In this document: in pieces, positions 1 through 7,430 of the stretch
Layout of the letters: every line of letters begins with the position of its first letter
Numbering within the stretch: the first letter of the stretch is position 1
Source of the DNA: Phycisphaeraceae bacterium
Lineage (GTDB): Bacteria; Planctomycetota; Phycisphaerae; Phycisphaerales; UBA1924
Direction of reading: 5' to 3'
DNA length: 64,000 nt
Assembly (NCBI GenBank): GCA_019636515.1
Contig: JAHBXI010000001.1
Span: forward strand, 186,001 to 250,000
Made by a program: the position numbers and the translations under genes
Notes under the pieces: model-generated
What the model was told of the DNA's origin: nothing
Database searches by the model: none
The model's input: the letters and a program-made list of their open reading frames with translations, nothing else

Positions 1-678
1 AGCATCGGGTGACCGCGAACCGGCGGCCCAGAGGAAAATCGCGGTCCAGAACGCCGCGCCAAGTCCCGTGGCAACCCAGGCCCGGGTGGTGACGGCCGGG
101 ATCTTGGCCGCGATTCGGTGGGTCGTCGCGGCGACGATCGCCGCGTGAATGAACACGAGCCAGGCCGGCCACACGAAGGCAATGCCCGGGTTGGGTATCA
201 ACATCGCCACGCTGTAGATGAGGCCGTAGGCCACAAACCCCAGGGCGGGGATGAACCGGGCGGCCCCATTGAAGAGCAGGATCCCGCCGGCCAGCACGAT
301 CGTCAGGAGTATGCTCGACGTGCCGAACGGGACGGCCCCCAGGATGGCCACCAGCAGCGTTGACGCGGCGATCCCCACCGCGCCGCGGGTCCTGATCTGC
401 CCCGACGGGATCGGCCGGTCGGGGCGCAGGTATCGGTCGCGGTTCTGGTCGAGCAGGTCGTTGAGGCACGCCCCGAAGGCGAACAAACCGAGGCTGCTGA
501 ACGCCGAGCAGATCAACAACGCCGCCAGGGACCGGCCGGCCAGGGCTTCGTGGCCCGGCTCCTGGGGGAATGCCCGCGTCCACAGGATCACGAACCACAC
601 GTTGCTGACCACGGCAAACGCGGTGGTGACTCGCGTCAGGCGCAGGACCGGAGAAACGCGTTCGAGCAGGACGCGCAT
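1..678 (-). CDS. UbiA-family prenyltransferase (3' end outside window)
   Basis: An integral membrane protein reads leftward from an ATG at 678 and runs off the left edge; 226 codons are visible. The first aspartate-rich site of UbiA prenyltransferases is seen as NDLLDQNRDRYLRPDRPIPS (about residues 75-94), with the N-D-x3-D-x3-D spacing that binds Mg-diphosphate and the following R-P-x-R-P-I-P-S-G signature. Several hydrophobic segments follow. The family transfers prenyl groups to aromatic or phosphoribosyl acceptors in the membrane. The acceptor cannot be told from this half because the second Asp-rich site is missing. It lies 60 bp downstream of the 739-1584 gene on the same strand, so the two may be co-transcribed. 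Confidence 0.85.
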   Translation of the reverse strand, partial: MRVLLERVSPVLRLTRVTTAFAVVSNVWFVILWTRAFPQEPGHEALAGRSLAALLICSAFSSLGLFAFGACLNDLLDQNRDRYLRPDRPIPSGQIRTRGAVGIAASTLLVAILGAVPFGTSSILLTIVLAGGILLFNGAARFIPALGFVAYGLIYSVAMLIPNPGIAFVWPAWLVFIHAAIVAATTHRIAAKIPAVTTRAWVATGLGAAFWTAIFLWAAGSRSPDA

Positions 679-738
679 CGACAAAGGGTAGGTTCCGGCG
701 GGGGTGACGCGGTTCGGCGTGTGCGACGCGACGCCCGG

Positions 739-1584
739 TTACTTGCCGGATTCGTCGGACGCCGCGGGGTTTGTGGCGGCGGCTTCCATTGCCCGGGCCG
801 TGGCCCGTACCACGTCTTCCGCGGGAAGAATCACGACCGACATGTACTCCCGGGCGTTCATCCCGCCCCCTTCAACATCCTCGACCTCGGGCAACTGCAG
901 CACGGTAAAGCCCACCGGCGCCCCCGTGGTCGTGAAGACCGGGGTTCCCAGTTCGTTCGCGATCGACGCGTCGGCGGGGATATACAGCCGGCGGGGCATT
1001 CTCGTGATACCCCCAAGACGCGTCGTCTGGAGGATCGGGGCGCGGTCGAAGAACTTGCCGAGCCGGGCGACGGTCAGGAGCGTTTCCCCCACGGCCGGAG
1101 ACTGCCCCTGCTTGAAGTCCACCGCGGTGAAGGTTCGATCTCCCGCGTCGTCGATCTGGATCCACGCCAGGTCGAGTTCGCTGTCCCGAGCGACGATCCT
1201 GGCGGGAAGACCATCGGTGTCGTCACCCAGCAGCACCTTGATGCTCGTCGGCGTCGCGGTCATGCCGCCCATGCGGCTCTGGAGCAGCGGGGGAAACCCG
1301 CCGGTCTGCGTGTTGGAGCATAGCAAAACCCCTTTCGAGTCGATCATCACCGCCGTGATCTCGGCTTCCTGCTCCTGCGAGCCGGGCTCGATCTTCATCA
1401 CGAACTTGATGCTCGCCAGCGACGCCGAGCGGGTCTCAAGCACCTTCCCCCAGTCCTGGGCCAAGGGTGAGACGGGGGCCTCGGCCGGCGAGGTGGCCCC
1501 CGAGGCGCTGACGGGGCCGGTCCCGATCGCGACGGTCCAACAACCCAGGGCCGCCACCATCGCCAACGTCGTACTCTTGCGCAT
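739..1584 (-). CDS. Secreted trypsin-like (HtrA/S1C-type) protein lacking the catalytic triad
   Basis: This 281-residue protein has an N-terminal signal peptide (basic MRKS, then a hydrophobic stretch to about residue 28). The body follows the S1C beta-barrel pattern: an MIDSKGVLLCSN strand-turn, LPARIVARDSELDLAWIQID matching the HtrA region with the catalytic Asp, and NELGTPVFTTTGAPVGF where HtrA has N-S-G-G-P-L. The expected catalytic His after the first strand is absent (CSNTQTGG). The Ser position in the G-N-S-G-G motif is not serine. No PDZ domain follows. I infer a pseudoprotease with a binding or scaffolding role outside the cytoplasm. The function is unknown, and the fold assignment comes from motif recognition only. 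Confidence 0.75.
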   Translation of the reverse strand: MRKSTTLAMVAALGCWTVAIGTGPVSASGATSPAEAPVSPLAQDWGKVLETRSASLASIKFVMKIEPGSQEQEAEITAVMIDSKGVLLCSNTQTGGFPPLLQSRMGGMTATPTSIKVLLGDDTDGLPARIVARDSELDLAWIQIDDAGDRTFTAVDFKQGQSPAVGETLLTVARLGKFFDRAPILQTTRLGGITRMPRRLYIPADASIANELGTPVFTTTGAPVGFTVLQLPEVEDVEGGGMNAREYMSVVILPAEDVVRATARAMEAAATNPAASDESGK

Positions 1585-1712
1585 CGTGTTCCTTTACTTG
1601 GGTGTATCCCGACGAGCATCCGAATGAACAGGACCAAGCGTAGCCGCGGGACGCCGCGCAAACCCCGCCGATGCAGGTTCCACGCGGACGGCTTGGACGC
1701 CCGGAGCGCCTC

Positions 1713-3224
1713 ATGATTCCCAGGCCTCTCCCGGGCGCCGGTCGCGCACGGCTCGGCTGGGTCACGCGAAGCGCGTGGTGGATGGTCCCGATCGTCCTGC
1801 TTCTGGGCGTCACGATCCCCAAGGTCGCACAGGGGGACTGGATGCGCGGCGACAGCGGGTGGTACGCCGCCATCGCGGTCCAGTCGTGGCGGACAGGTTC
1901 CCTTTGGACGCTGTTCGAAGGCCCCGGCCGCCCGTACTTCAACAAGCCCCCGCTGGTCTTCTGGATCCAGGGGCTCTGGATGTCGATCGCGGGGGTCGGG
2001 GCGTGGCAGGCGCGGGCCGCCACCATCGCCGCCGCCGCCATCGCCGTGACCGCGACGACGATGATCGCCCGACACCTCGCCGGGAGACGAGTGGCCCTGC
2101 TCAGCGGGTCGCTGCTTGCCGTCGCGATCGAGTTCTTCCGACGCACGCGGGAGATCTCCCTTGACATGTGGGCGCTGGCTTTCATGCTCATCGCCGCCCT
2201 GGCCATGATCCATATCGCCGGATCGTGGCGGCGGGAATGGCCGTGGCTGCTGGCCGCCGGGGCGGCGGTGGGGGCCGCGCTCCTGGTCAAGCCCCTGGTC
2301 GCCCTGGCCGTCCCGGTTCTCGTGGCGGCGTTTCTTGCGTGGGACTCTCGACGCGGCGTGGCACGAGCCATCGGCCCGTGGCGAATCGCGGCCATCGCCG
2401 CGTGCGTGGCCGCCCTCGCGATCGCCTTCGCCGCGCCCTGGTACGTGTCGATGATCCGGATCCATGGCGAGGCCTTTGTGGCGCAGCACTTTGGCCGCGA
2501 GATCGCCGACCGCGCCGCCGGGCTGCCGGTCGGCGGAACATTGCAAGCCCGGCCGCTGTGGTTCTACGTGAACAACGTGGCGTCGTCGTGGACGTTCTGG
2601 ATCGCCGTGGGCTCGGTGGCCGCGGCCGTCGCCATCGAGAAGGGCACCGGGCGGTGGCTGGATCCGGCCCGCGGCTCGCTCCGCAGGTTCGGGCTGGTCT
2701 GGGCCGCGGGGTGGTTCATCCTGCTCACCGCGTTTCCGGATCGCCGGGACCGCTACGCCCTGCCGATCCACGCCGGGCTGGCACTCGCCGCCGGATCGGT
2801 GGTGGGGGGGCGATCCCGGGCCGTGGCCCGGGCGATGCGGTGGGCGCCGGGAGTCGCCGCGGCCGGCGCGTGCGCCCTGGCCGTGCTGCCGGTTCGCCTG
2901 CAGCGGCCGGTCAACGAGCAATGGCCCGCGCTGTTCCGATGGCTCGATGACAGCGCGATCGATCGGGCGTGGGATGGGTCCTTCTCGGGAGCACCCGCCG
3001 CGCGTCTGTACCTGGAGACCGGCTCGTGGCCCGTTACGACGCGAGATCCGACCGGACGGCTCATCGCCCAGCCGCCCGTGGGGGCGATCGTCCTGTACCA
3101 TCGGCGAGGGGGTTGGGCGCCGGGCACGGGCGAAACCGTCGTGTGGCAGGCGGGCGACCTCTCCGCCGCTCGCGTCGATGCCCTCCCGTGGAGCCCCGTT
3201 CCCCTCGACGACGCCGGGGAGTAG
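1713..3224 (+). CDS. GT39/ArnT-like membrane glycosyltransferase
   Basis: A roughly 500-residue polytopic membrane protein of the dolichyl-phosphate-mannose/ArnT type (GT-C fold). The N-terminal transmembrane segment is followed by the periplasmic loop DSGWYAAIAVQSW, with the catalytic-type Asp and Tyr, and then by PYFNKPPLVFWIQ, the family's P-Y-F-x-K-P-P-L motif. About ten more hydrophobic segments follow, then a soluble C-terminal tail. Enzymes of this family move a sugar from a polyprenyl-phosphate carrier to lipid or protein in the periplasm. The ATG at 1713 has GGAG 6 nt upstream; an in-frame ATG at 1671 lacks a ribosome site. It is divergent from the 739-1584 gene. Acceptor and sugar are unknown. 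Confidence 0.85.
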   Translation: MIPRPLPGAGRARLGWVTRSAWWMVPIVLLLGVTIPKVAQGDWMRGDSGWYAAIAVQSWRTGSLWTLFEGPGRPYFNKPPLVFWIQGLWMSIAGVGAWQARAATIAAAAIAVTATTMIARHLAGRRVALLSGSLLAVAIEFFRRTREISLDMWALAFMLIAALAMIHIAGSWRREWPWLLAAGAAVGAALLVKPLVALAVPVLVAAFLAWDSRRGVARAIGPWRIAAIAACVAALAIAFAAPWYVSMIRIHGEAFVAQHFGREIADRAAGLPVGGTLQARPLWFYVNNVASSWTFWIAVGSVAAAVAIEKGTGRWLDPARGSLRRFGLVWAAGWFILLTAFPDRRDRYALPIHAGLALAAGSVVGGRSRAVARAMRWAPGVAAAGACALAVLPVRLQRPVNEQWPALFRWLDDSAIDRAWDGSFSGAPAARLYLETGSWPVTTRDPTGRLIAQPPVGAIVLYHRRGGWAPGTGETVVWQAGDLSAARVDALPWSPVPLDDAGE

Positions 3225-3340
3225 GCGAACCCGGCGGGTGGGCTTGTCGTGGCAGATGACTTCGCCAGACATCTCCGCTACGGTTGGCCAAACGGGGACT
3301 CCCGGCGAGCGGCCTCCCGCCCGCCCGGAAGATCCGGCAG

Positions 3341-3414
3341 GGGCGCATAGCTCAGTTGGCTAGAGCGCGGCTGTCACATAGCCGAGGTCACAGGTTCGAG
3401 TCCTGTTGCGCCCA
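3341..3414 (+). tRNA. tRNA-Val (anticodon CAC)
   Basis: The cloverleaf folds cleanly. Acceptor GGGCGCA (3341-3347) pairs with TGCGCCC (3407-3413) and the discriminator is A3414. The D stem is GCTC/GAGC, the anticodon stem CGGCT/AGCCG with loop GTCACAT (anticodon CAC at 3375-3377), and the T stem ACAGG/CCTGT with loop TTCGAGT. CCA is not encoded. Position 32 is G, where a pyrimidine is usual. An integrase gene starts about 120 bp downstream, so this tRNA is the probable attachment site of the element that follows. Confidence 0.93.
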
Positions 3415-3493
3415 TTTGACGGAAATCACTCTGAACGCGGCACTTCCGCGTACCTGCCTGTGTCGGGCAGAGTGGCTCAGGAATCTCCGAAAG

Positions 3494-3507
3494 GTGGTAG
3501 ATACCAC
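3494..3507. promoter_or_regulatory. Short perfect inverted repeat upstream of the integrase
   Basis: GTGGTA-GA-TACCAC forms a perfect dyad 25 bp upstream of the integrase start. It could be an operator, or an arm or core site for the recombinase next to the tRNA. The role is inferred from position only. Confidence 0.3.
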
Positions 3508-3531
3508 TTTTCGGCCCCCGGAGACCACGCC

Positions 3532-4761
3532 ATGCCCCGACGTGCCACCGCAGGCCCCGCCCTCCCCAAAATCCCGAAACTTCGCCCTCACAAGGGGAGT
3601 GGTCTTCGCCGCGCCCGTTTCAATGGGCGGGACTTCTACTTCGGCCCGGAAGGCGATTTGGAGGGCACTCGCCGCTACAAGCGGATGGTGGCAGAGTTCC
3701 TTGCCAACGACGGCTCGCTGCCTCTTCGAGAGTCTGATCGCAAGGAACTGAGCACCAAGGAACTCATCGCTCGCTACTGGGTCGCTATGAAGCGTTCCCT
3801 CCAGCCTGACTCACTCGACCCAATCAAGCGGCCCTTGAAGGTGCTGCGACGGCTCTACGGCGACACGTTGGTCGAACAGTTCGGCCCGACACAGTTGAAG
3901 GCTCTTCGCGGTGAGATGGTCCGGATGGGCTGGAGCCGCAACGGGATCAATGAGGCAACGCGGCGAATCCGAACGATGTTCGGTTGGGGCGTCGGAGAGG
4001 AACTCGTGGAGCCAACGGTTCATCTTCGGCTGCGCGGTGTCCGCGCACTTCGTAAGGGTGAGGGAGGACATGAACGGAAGCGAGTCATGCCCGTCGATCC
4101 CGAACTCGTCGAAAAGACTCTTCCTTTCCTGCCGCATGATGTCCGCGCGATGATTCAACTCCAGTTACTCACCGGAGCACGGCACGGCGAAATCCGCAGT
4201 CTTCGCTGGTGTGAAGTCGATAAGAGCGGCGACGTTTGGCAATATCGTCCGACTCACCACAAAACAAAGCACCACAATCGCGAACGCACGATTCGCTTTG
4301 GTCCACGAGCGCAGGCCATTCTGACGGCCTTCAAAGATCGCGATCCAAACGAGCCACTGTTCAGCCCGGCGAAAAGCGAAGAGGCACGCCGCGCTGCCAT
4401 GCGAGCCGCTCGCAGAACTTCGGTGCAGCCATCCCAAGTGTTGCGGGCAAAGGTCGCCGCCAAGAAGGCGGCCAAGCGAGAGCGCAAGCCCGGTGCGATG
4501 TACACACGAAAGGCATACAGGAAGGCAGTCGCACGGGCGTGTGAACGTGCTGGCGTTCCCCATTGGCAAGGTTCGCATCGCCGACGGGTTCGAGTATCAG
4601 GTGGATGTGGACGGAGACGGCTCGCTTGGAGGGCACTAGATGCCCTCTTGATCCAGCACATTGTCCGCGTGGGTGCGACGATCATCGCCACGACGCGCGA
4701 GTTGTCGTGGCGTTGGAGGCCGCTGCTCTGGGGCACTGCGACGGGGGTCGATTGCTGCTAG
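3532..4761 (+). pseudogene. Tyrosine recombinase (integrase), C-terminal catalytic part lost
   Basis: From the ATG at 3532 the first ~344 residues read as a tyrosine integrase. There is a SAM-like core-binding region, then the catalytic domain with LLTGARHGEIRSLRW (first catalytic Arg) and the beta-hairpin Lys region HHKTKHHNRERTIRFG. After ERAGVPHW, where the family continues with H-x-x-R-H and later the Tyr nucleophile, the frame turns into unrelated low-complexity sequence. From about 4562 a different frame instead gives a plausible protein tail, GKVRIADGFEYQVDVDGDG, ending at a TAG at 4637-4639. I infer a deletion that joined the integrase to another gene's 3' end. The product lacks box II and Tyr and should be inactive. 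The tRNA-Val lies just upstream. The region looks less GC-rich than its flanks. Confidence 0.8.
4629..4647. terminator. Hairpin between convergent reading frames (possible bidirectional terminator)
   Basis: GAGGGCA-CTAGA-TGCCCTC is a perfect 7-bp dyad. It sits exactly where the plus-strand tail frame (stop 4637-4639) and the minus-strand helix-turn-helix gene (stop 4636-4638) converge. There is no strong T-run, so termination is inferred from position. Confidence 0.4.
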
Positions 4762-4968
4762 GAACTCGCGGAGTTCGCGGAGCGACACAAAATCACGTCC
4801 GCCGACCGGGTAGATGGGCAGCGTCGTGCCGGGGCACCGGCGAAGTGGCTTCCGCGCCCAGCGATGCAATGTGCTGACGTGAATGCCGCCGCCGATTGAG
4901 CGGGCGGCTTGGCTGAGGGGAACGGCGTCGTCGGGAAGGCAGCGGTCGGGAGTTTGGCTGATAGCCAT
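4636..4968 (-). CDS. Small helix-turn-helix protein, DUF1580/MerR-like (excisionase-type)
   Basis: A protein of about 110 residues. The core [20 protein letters not shown], then WARKPLR and, further on, [20 protein letters not shown], has the winged-helix layout of DUF1580 and excisionase-type proteins common on planctomycete integrative elements: S-x-A-A recognition helix, S-T-x-x-R-W, then a wing with V-G-G-R. The tail after residue 75 is basic and probably disordered. I chose ATG 4968; a GTG at 5034 in the same frame would add 22 residues, and neither has a convincing ribosome site. It is divergent from the DUF6978/DUF1828 pair and may regulate it or the lost element genes. Role inferred. 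Confidence 0.65.
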   Translation of the reverse strand: MAISQTPDRCLPDDAVPLSQAARSIGGGIHVSTLHRWARKPLRRCPGTTLPIYPVGGRDFVSLRELREFLAAIDPRRSAPEQRPPTPRQLARRGDDRRTHADNVLDQEGI

Positions 4969-5121
4969 CGGGGCAAACCCATGTGCAGCCACAGTCGCTT
5001 GGAAAGCGTGGTGTGGTGCTCGGGTCTGCGACACCGATGGTGCCGGAGGTTGACCGTCGCAAGCCGAATGTGAACGCCCGCGATCACGGGCGGAAAGTCA
5101 GCCAACATGACTGACCCCAGA

Positions 5122-5149
5122 AGTATCGCAATCTGTGCAGACTTGTCAA
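5122..5149 (-). promoter_or_regulatory. Candidate sigma-70 promoter for the helix-turn-helix gene
   Basis: On the minus strand TTGACA (5144-5149) is followed after 16 nt by GATACT (5122-5127). The -35 is a perfect match and the -10 matches 4 of 6. It reads toward the gene ending at 4636, leaving a leader of roughly 80-150 nt depending on the start used. Confidence 0.45.
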
Positions 5150-5208
5150 CGTCGGGGAACTACGTCCAGTAAGCGCACGCGCCGGAGGCCGCGCGTGCTG
5201 GGTTCGTC

Positions 5209-5613
5209 ATGCCCAATGCGGGCGAGGGGCTCAAGTTCGATCTCGAATCGCTTGACGGACGGATGGCGTTCCTCATCGACGCAAACCGCCCCGGCAGGAT
5301 CAAACTGTCCAAGGCTACCTATCAGGAGCGGTACCGGGTGGTCGATATCTTGGCGCGGCTCGACATCGACGGGCCACCGCACACCAACCCGACCGCCGAC
5401 AGTCCGCCGCTGCCGGTTCTCGCGCCGTACAACGGGGCGACCGTCCTGTGCCCGCACTACCACTTCTTTGTCGAAGGGTACGAGGCTAAGTGGGCCGTGC
5501 CGGCGAGCGTGGTCGGACTGAACGAATCCGCTGACCTCGTGCTGGCGCTGCGTGAGTTCATGACTCACTGCGGCGTGCAGGAAGTGCCGACAATCCAGTA
5601 CCCGATGCAGTGA
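5209..5613 (+). CDS. DUF6978-like protein, first gene of a two-gene cassette
   Basis: A 134-residue soluble protein. The segment RMAFLIDANRPGRIKLSKAT followed by YQERYRVVDILARLDIDG and P-H-x-N-P, and later CPHYHFFVEGYEAKWAVP, matches the pattern I remember for DUF6978: a beta-rich core with conserved Y-Q-x-R, R-L-D-I, P-H-x-N-P, C-P-H-x-H and E-G-Y/F-x-x-K-W-A. Family members usually carry a short N-terminal helix before this core. It is missing or very short here, and an in-frame TAA lies at 5170-5172, so the N-terminus may be slightly truncated. The next gene begins 3 bp after its stop, which implies co-translation. Biochemical function is unknown. The partner and the integrative-element setting suggest an accessory, possibly toxin-antitoxin or defence, role; that is inference. 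Confidence 0.7.
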   Translation: MPNAGEGLKFDLESLDGRMAFLIDANRPGRIKLSKATYQERYRVVDILARLDIDGPPHTNPTADSPPLPVLAPYNGATVLCPHYHFFVEGYEAKWAVPASVVGLNESADLVLALREFMTHCGVQEVPTIQYPMQ

Positions 5614-5616
5614 CCC

Positions 5617-6381
5617 ATGAGCAAGAGCATCAAATCCCTGATCGACGAGTACGCCCGCTGGCTGCGGGACGGTATCTCCGTGGTTCAGGTGGGCGATGCG
5701 TACGAAGTGACTACGCCGTTCCTCGACCGGCACAACGACCACATCCAGATTTACGTCAAGCAAGAGGCCAACCGCACGCTGCTCTCCGACGACGGGTATG
5801 TGATTTCCGATCTCCGGCAGAGCGGCTGCACGCTGGACTCCGAGCACCGCAAGCGGCTGCTCGCGTCCGTCCTCAACGGCTTTGGCGTCCATCGCGACGG
5901 TGATGAACTTCTGGCCGTGTCGCACAACGGTGACTTCCCGCAACGCAAGCACGCGTTGATCCAGGCGATGTTGGCCGTGGGCGACTTGTTCGCCACGGCC
6001 CAGAGCCACGTCAAGAGCCTTTTCCTCGAAGATGTCGCGGCCTATCTGGAGAGCATCGGGGCGCCGGCGTTCCCGGATTTCCAGTTGATAGGCAAGAGCG
6101 GCTTCCAGCACAAGTTCGATTTCGCATTGCCCAAGTCGGCGAAGGCACCCGAGCGTTTGATCCGGGCCGTCAACCGGCCCAACAAGGACACGGCGCTCTT
6201 GGTCATCGCCGCGTGGAACGATGTGCGGGCCAGCCGCGCCGCCGACTCGCAGATGTACACGATGCTCAACGACTCGGAGAGCAGGGTCCCGGGCGAGGTT
6301 GTCGATGCGCTGACGCAGTACGACATCGTGGCCGTGCCGTGGAGCCAGCGGATGGACCACCAGGACAAGTTGGCGGCATAG
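5617..6381 (+). CDS. DUF1828/DUF1829 protein, second gene of the cassette
   Basis: A 254-residue soluble protein. The N-terminal half (about 25-125) has the DUF1828 pattern: V-T-T-P-F-L-D, DHIQIYVKQE, L-L-S-D-D-G-Y-V-I-S-D-L and a later A-x-L-A-V-G-D-L-F segment. The C-terminal half (about 155-245) has the DUF1829 pattern: G-K-S-G-F-Q-H-K-F-D-F, then LLVIAAWNDVRASR, Y-T-M-L-N-D and V-P-W-S-Q-R at the end. It is full length for the family, with no internal stop, although genes on both sides are decayed. No catalytic activity is established for these domains as far as I know. The 3-bp gap to the DUF6978 gene makes the two a unit. No membrane segment or signal peptide is visible. Confidence 0.75.
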   Translation: MSKSIKSLIDEYARWLRDGISVVQVGDAYEVTTPFLDRHNDHIQIYVKQEANRTLLSDDGYVISDLRQSGCTLDSEHRKRLLASVLNGFGVHRDGDELLAVSHNGDFPQRKHALIQAMLAVGDLFATAQSHVKSLFLEDVAAYLESIGAPAFPDFQLIGKSGFQHKFDFALPKSAKAPERLIRAVNRPNKDTALLVIAAWNDVRASRAADSQMYTMLNDSESRVPGEVVDALTQYDIVAVPWSQRMDHQDKLAA

Positions 6382-6431
6382 GGGTGTGAAGATGCCCAGG
6401 GCGGCCACACCACCAGCGTGTTCGACTTGGA

Positions 6432-6690
6432 TCACTTCAATCGGGCCGCCGCGTCGCGTCCGTGGATCGGCAGCGCGCTCTTGTATCGCTTCATGGCAGC
6501 CGCGTGTCCCTTCATCACGTCGTGTTGCCGCTCGCGGATCGGACGTAGCCCTCCCCCAACTCCAGCGCGGGCGACTTCGCCGTACCGCTATCGCCCACGA
6601 TCAGTCCACACAATCTCCGGCTCGGTCCACCCACGCTTCAGCGCGATCCGTGCGCTTCTCCCCGATCCGGTTCCATTGGCAGGGTGAGAG
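6432..6690 (-). pseudogene. Relic of a DUF3987 (primase/helicase-like) gene, two frameshifts
   Basis: Three minus-strand frames read consecutively as one DUF3987-like segment. The first is ALKRGWTEPEIVW (about 6650-6613). After one indel comes GLIVGDSGTAKSPALEL (about 6611-6558), with the P-loop-like G-D-S-G-T-x-K-S-P. After a second indel in a G-rich run near 6550 comes LRPIRERQHDVMKGHAAAMK and the following R-Y-K, ending in TGA at 6432-6434. That order (G-W-x-E-P, P-loop, R-x-R-Q, then the A-M-K-R-Y-K helix) is that of the N-terminal ATPase part of DUF3987 proteins found on planctomycete elements. The rest of the gene is gone at both ends. The 6382-6825 stretch holds no other gene I can support. 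The relic marks the likely far side of the tRNA-Val element. Confidence 0.65.
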
Positions 6691-6825
6691 TTTTCGCTTC
6701 AACCGGCCGCGCATTCCCCGGCCTTGAAAACCGCCTGAAACGACGTAGACGCGAACCGGGATGGCGGTTCGGTGCCGGGATAAAGCGAGGGGAGGGACCG
6801 ATCACGCACGGGCGGAGATCGGTTC

Positions 6826-7338
6826 TCAGCGAGCGGCCGGCGAGCAAGGCCGGCCGCACTCCGGACAGCGGGAGAGGCCCTCGATCGCGTACTCGCACGC
6901 GGGGCATTGGCCCTTGCTCAACCGGGGTCGCAGAGCCGCCCGCCATCCGAGCACCTGGAAGAGCACGCCGACCGATCCGACGCCGATCGTCATCCACAAC
7001 TCCAGATGGCCTGTCTTCCAGACGCCTTCGGCGAACCCGATGCTCGCGGGAATGAACGCGAAAGATAGGAGAACCCCGATCGGCAGCAGCAGCCACCGCC
7101 ACGCGAGCCGCCCCCCGTGGCGGAACGCCTGGATGGCGATACCGATGATCGCGGCGAGTCCGGCAGCGATGCAAAGCAGGATCACCAGGATGGAGACGGT
7201 CACTCTCAACGATAGCGGCCGGTGTGTTGGCGCGGGCGCCTCGTACGCGAGCAGACACCGACTCCCGCGCGTGCGCGGAGCAGGGCGGGCCGCTCGAGCC
7301 ATCCGCCGCATCTCTGGCCGTGGAACTTCGGGATCCAT
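6826..7338 (-). CDS. Membrane protein with C-terminal zinc ribbon
   Basis: About 170 residues. It has an N-terminal basic region, three hydrophobic segments (the first is SILVILLCIAAGLAAIIGIA) and a C-terminal Cys4 zinc ribbon, CPACEYAIEGLSRCPECGRP. The same arrangement recurs at 44122-44517 and is frequent in Phycisphaerae. The start is uncertain: in-frame ATGs at 7338, 7311 and 7302 lack good ribosome sites, and an upstream extension would run into the 7431-8075 gene. The ribbon should face the cytoplasm and may bind metal, RNA or a protein partner. No function is known. It follows the lipoprotein gene on the same strand. Confidence 0.6.
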   Translation of the reverse strand: MDPEVPRPEMRRMARAARPAPRTRGSRCLLAYEAPAPTHRPLSLRVTVSILVILLCIAAGLAAIIGIAIQAFRHGGRLAWRWLLLPIGVLLSFAFIPASIGFAEGVWKTGHLELWMTIGVGSVGVLFQVLGWRAALRPRLSKGQCPACEYAIEGLSRCPECGRPCSPAAR

Positions 7339-7430
7339 GCGCGTGGGCGACTCGATGCTCGCCCACGCACCCATCCGGCCCTCGTCCCTCGGGGCACGCG
7401 GTTCGCGACGACGATCTCCGGCTTGGAACG

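Noticed and set aside
4587-4595. GGTTCGAGT identical to part of the tRNA T-arm, as a possible att repeat
   Set aside because: Only 9 bp, and it lies inside a coding-like tail. Too short to call an attachment site.
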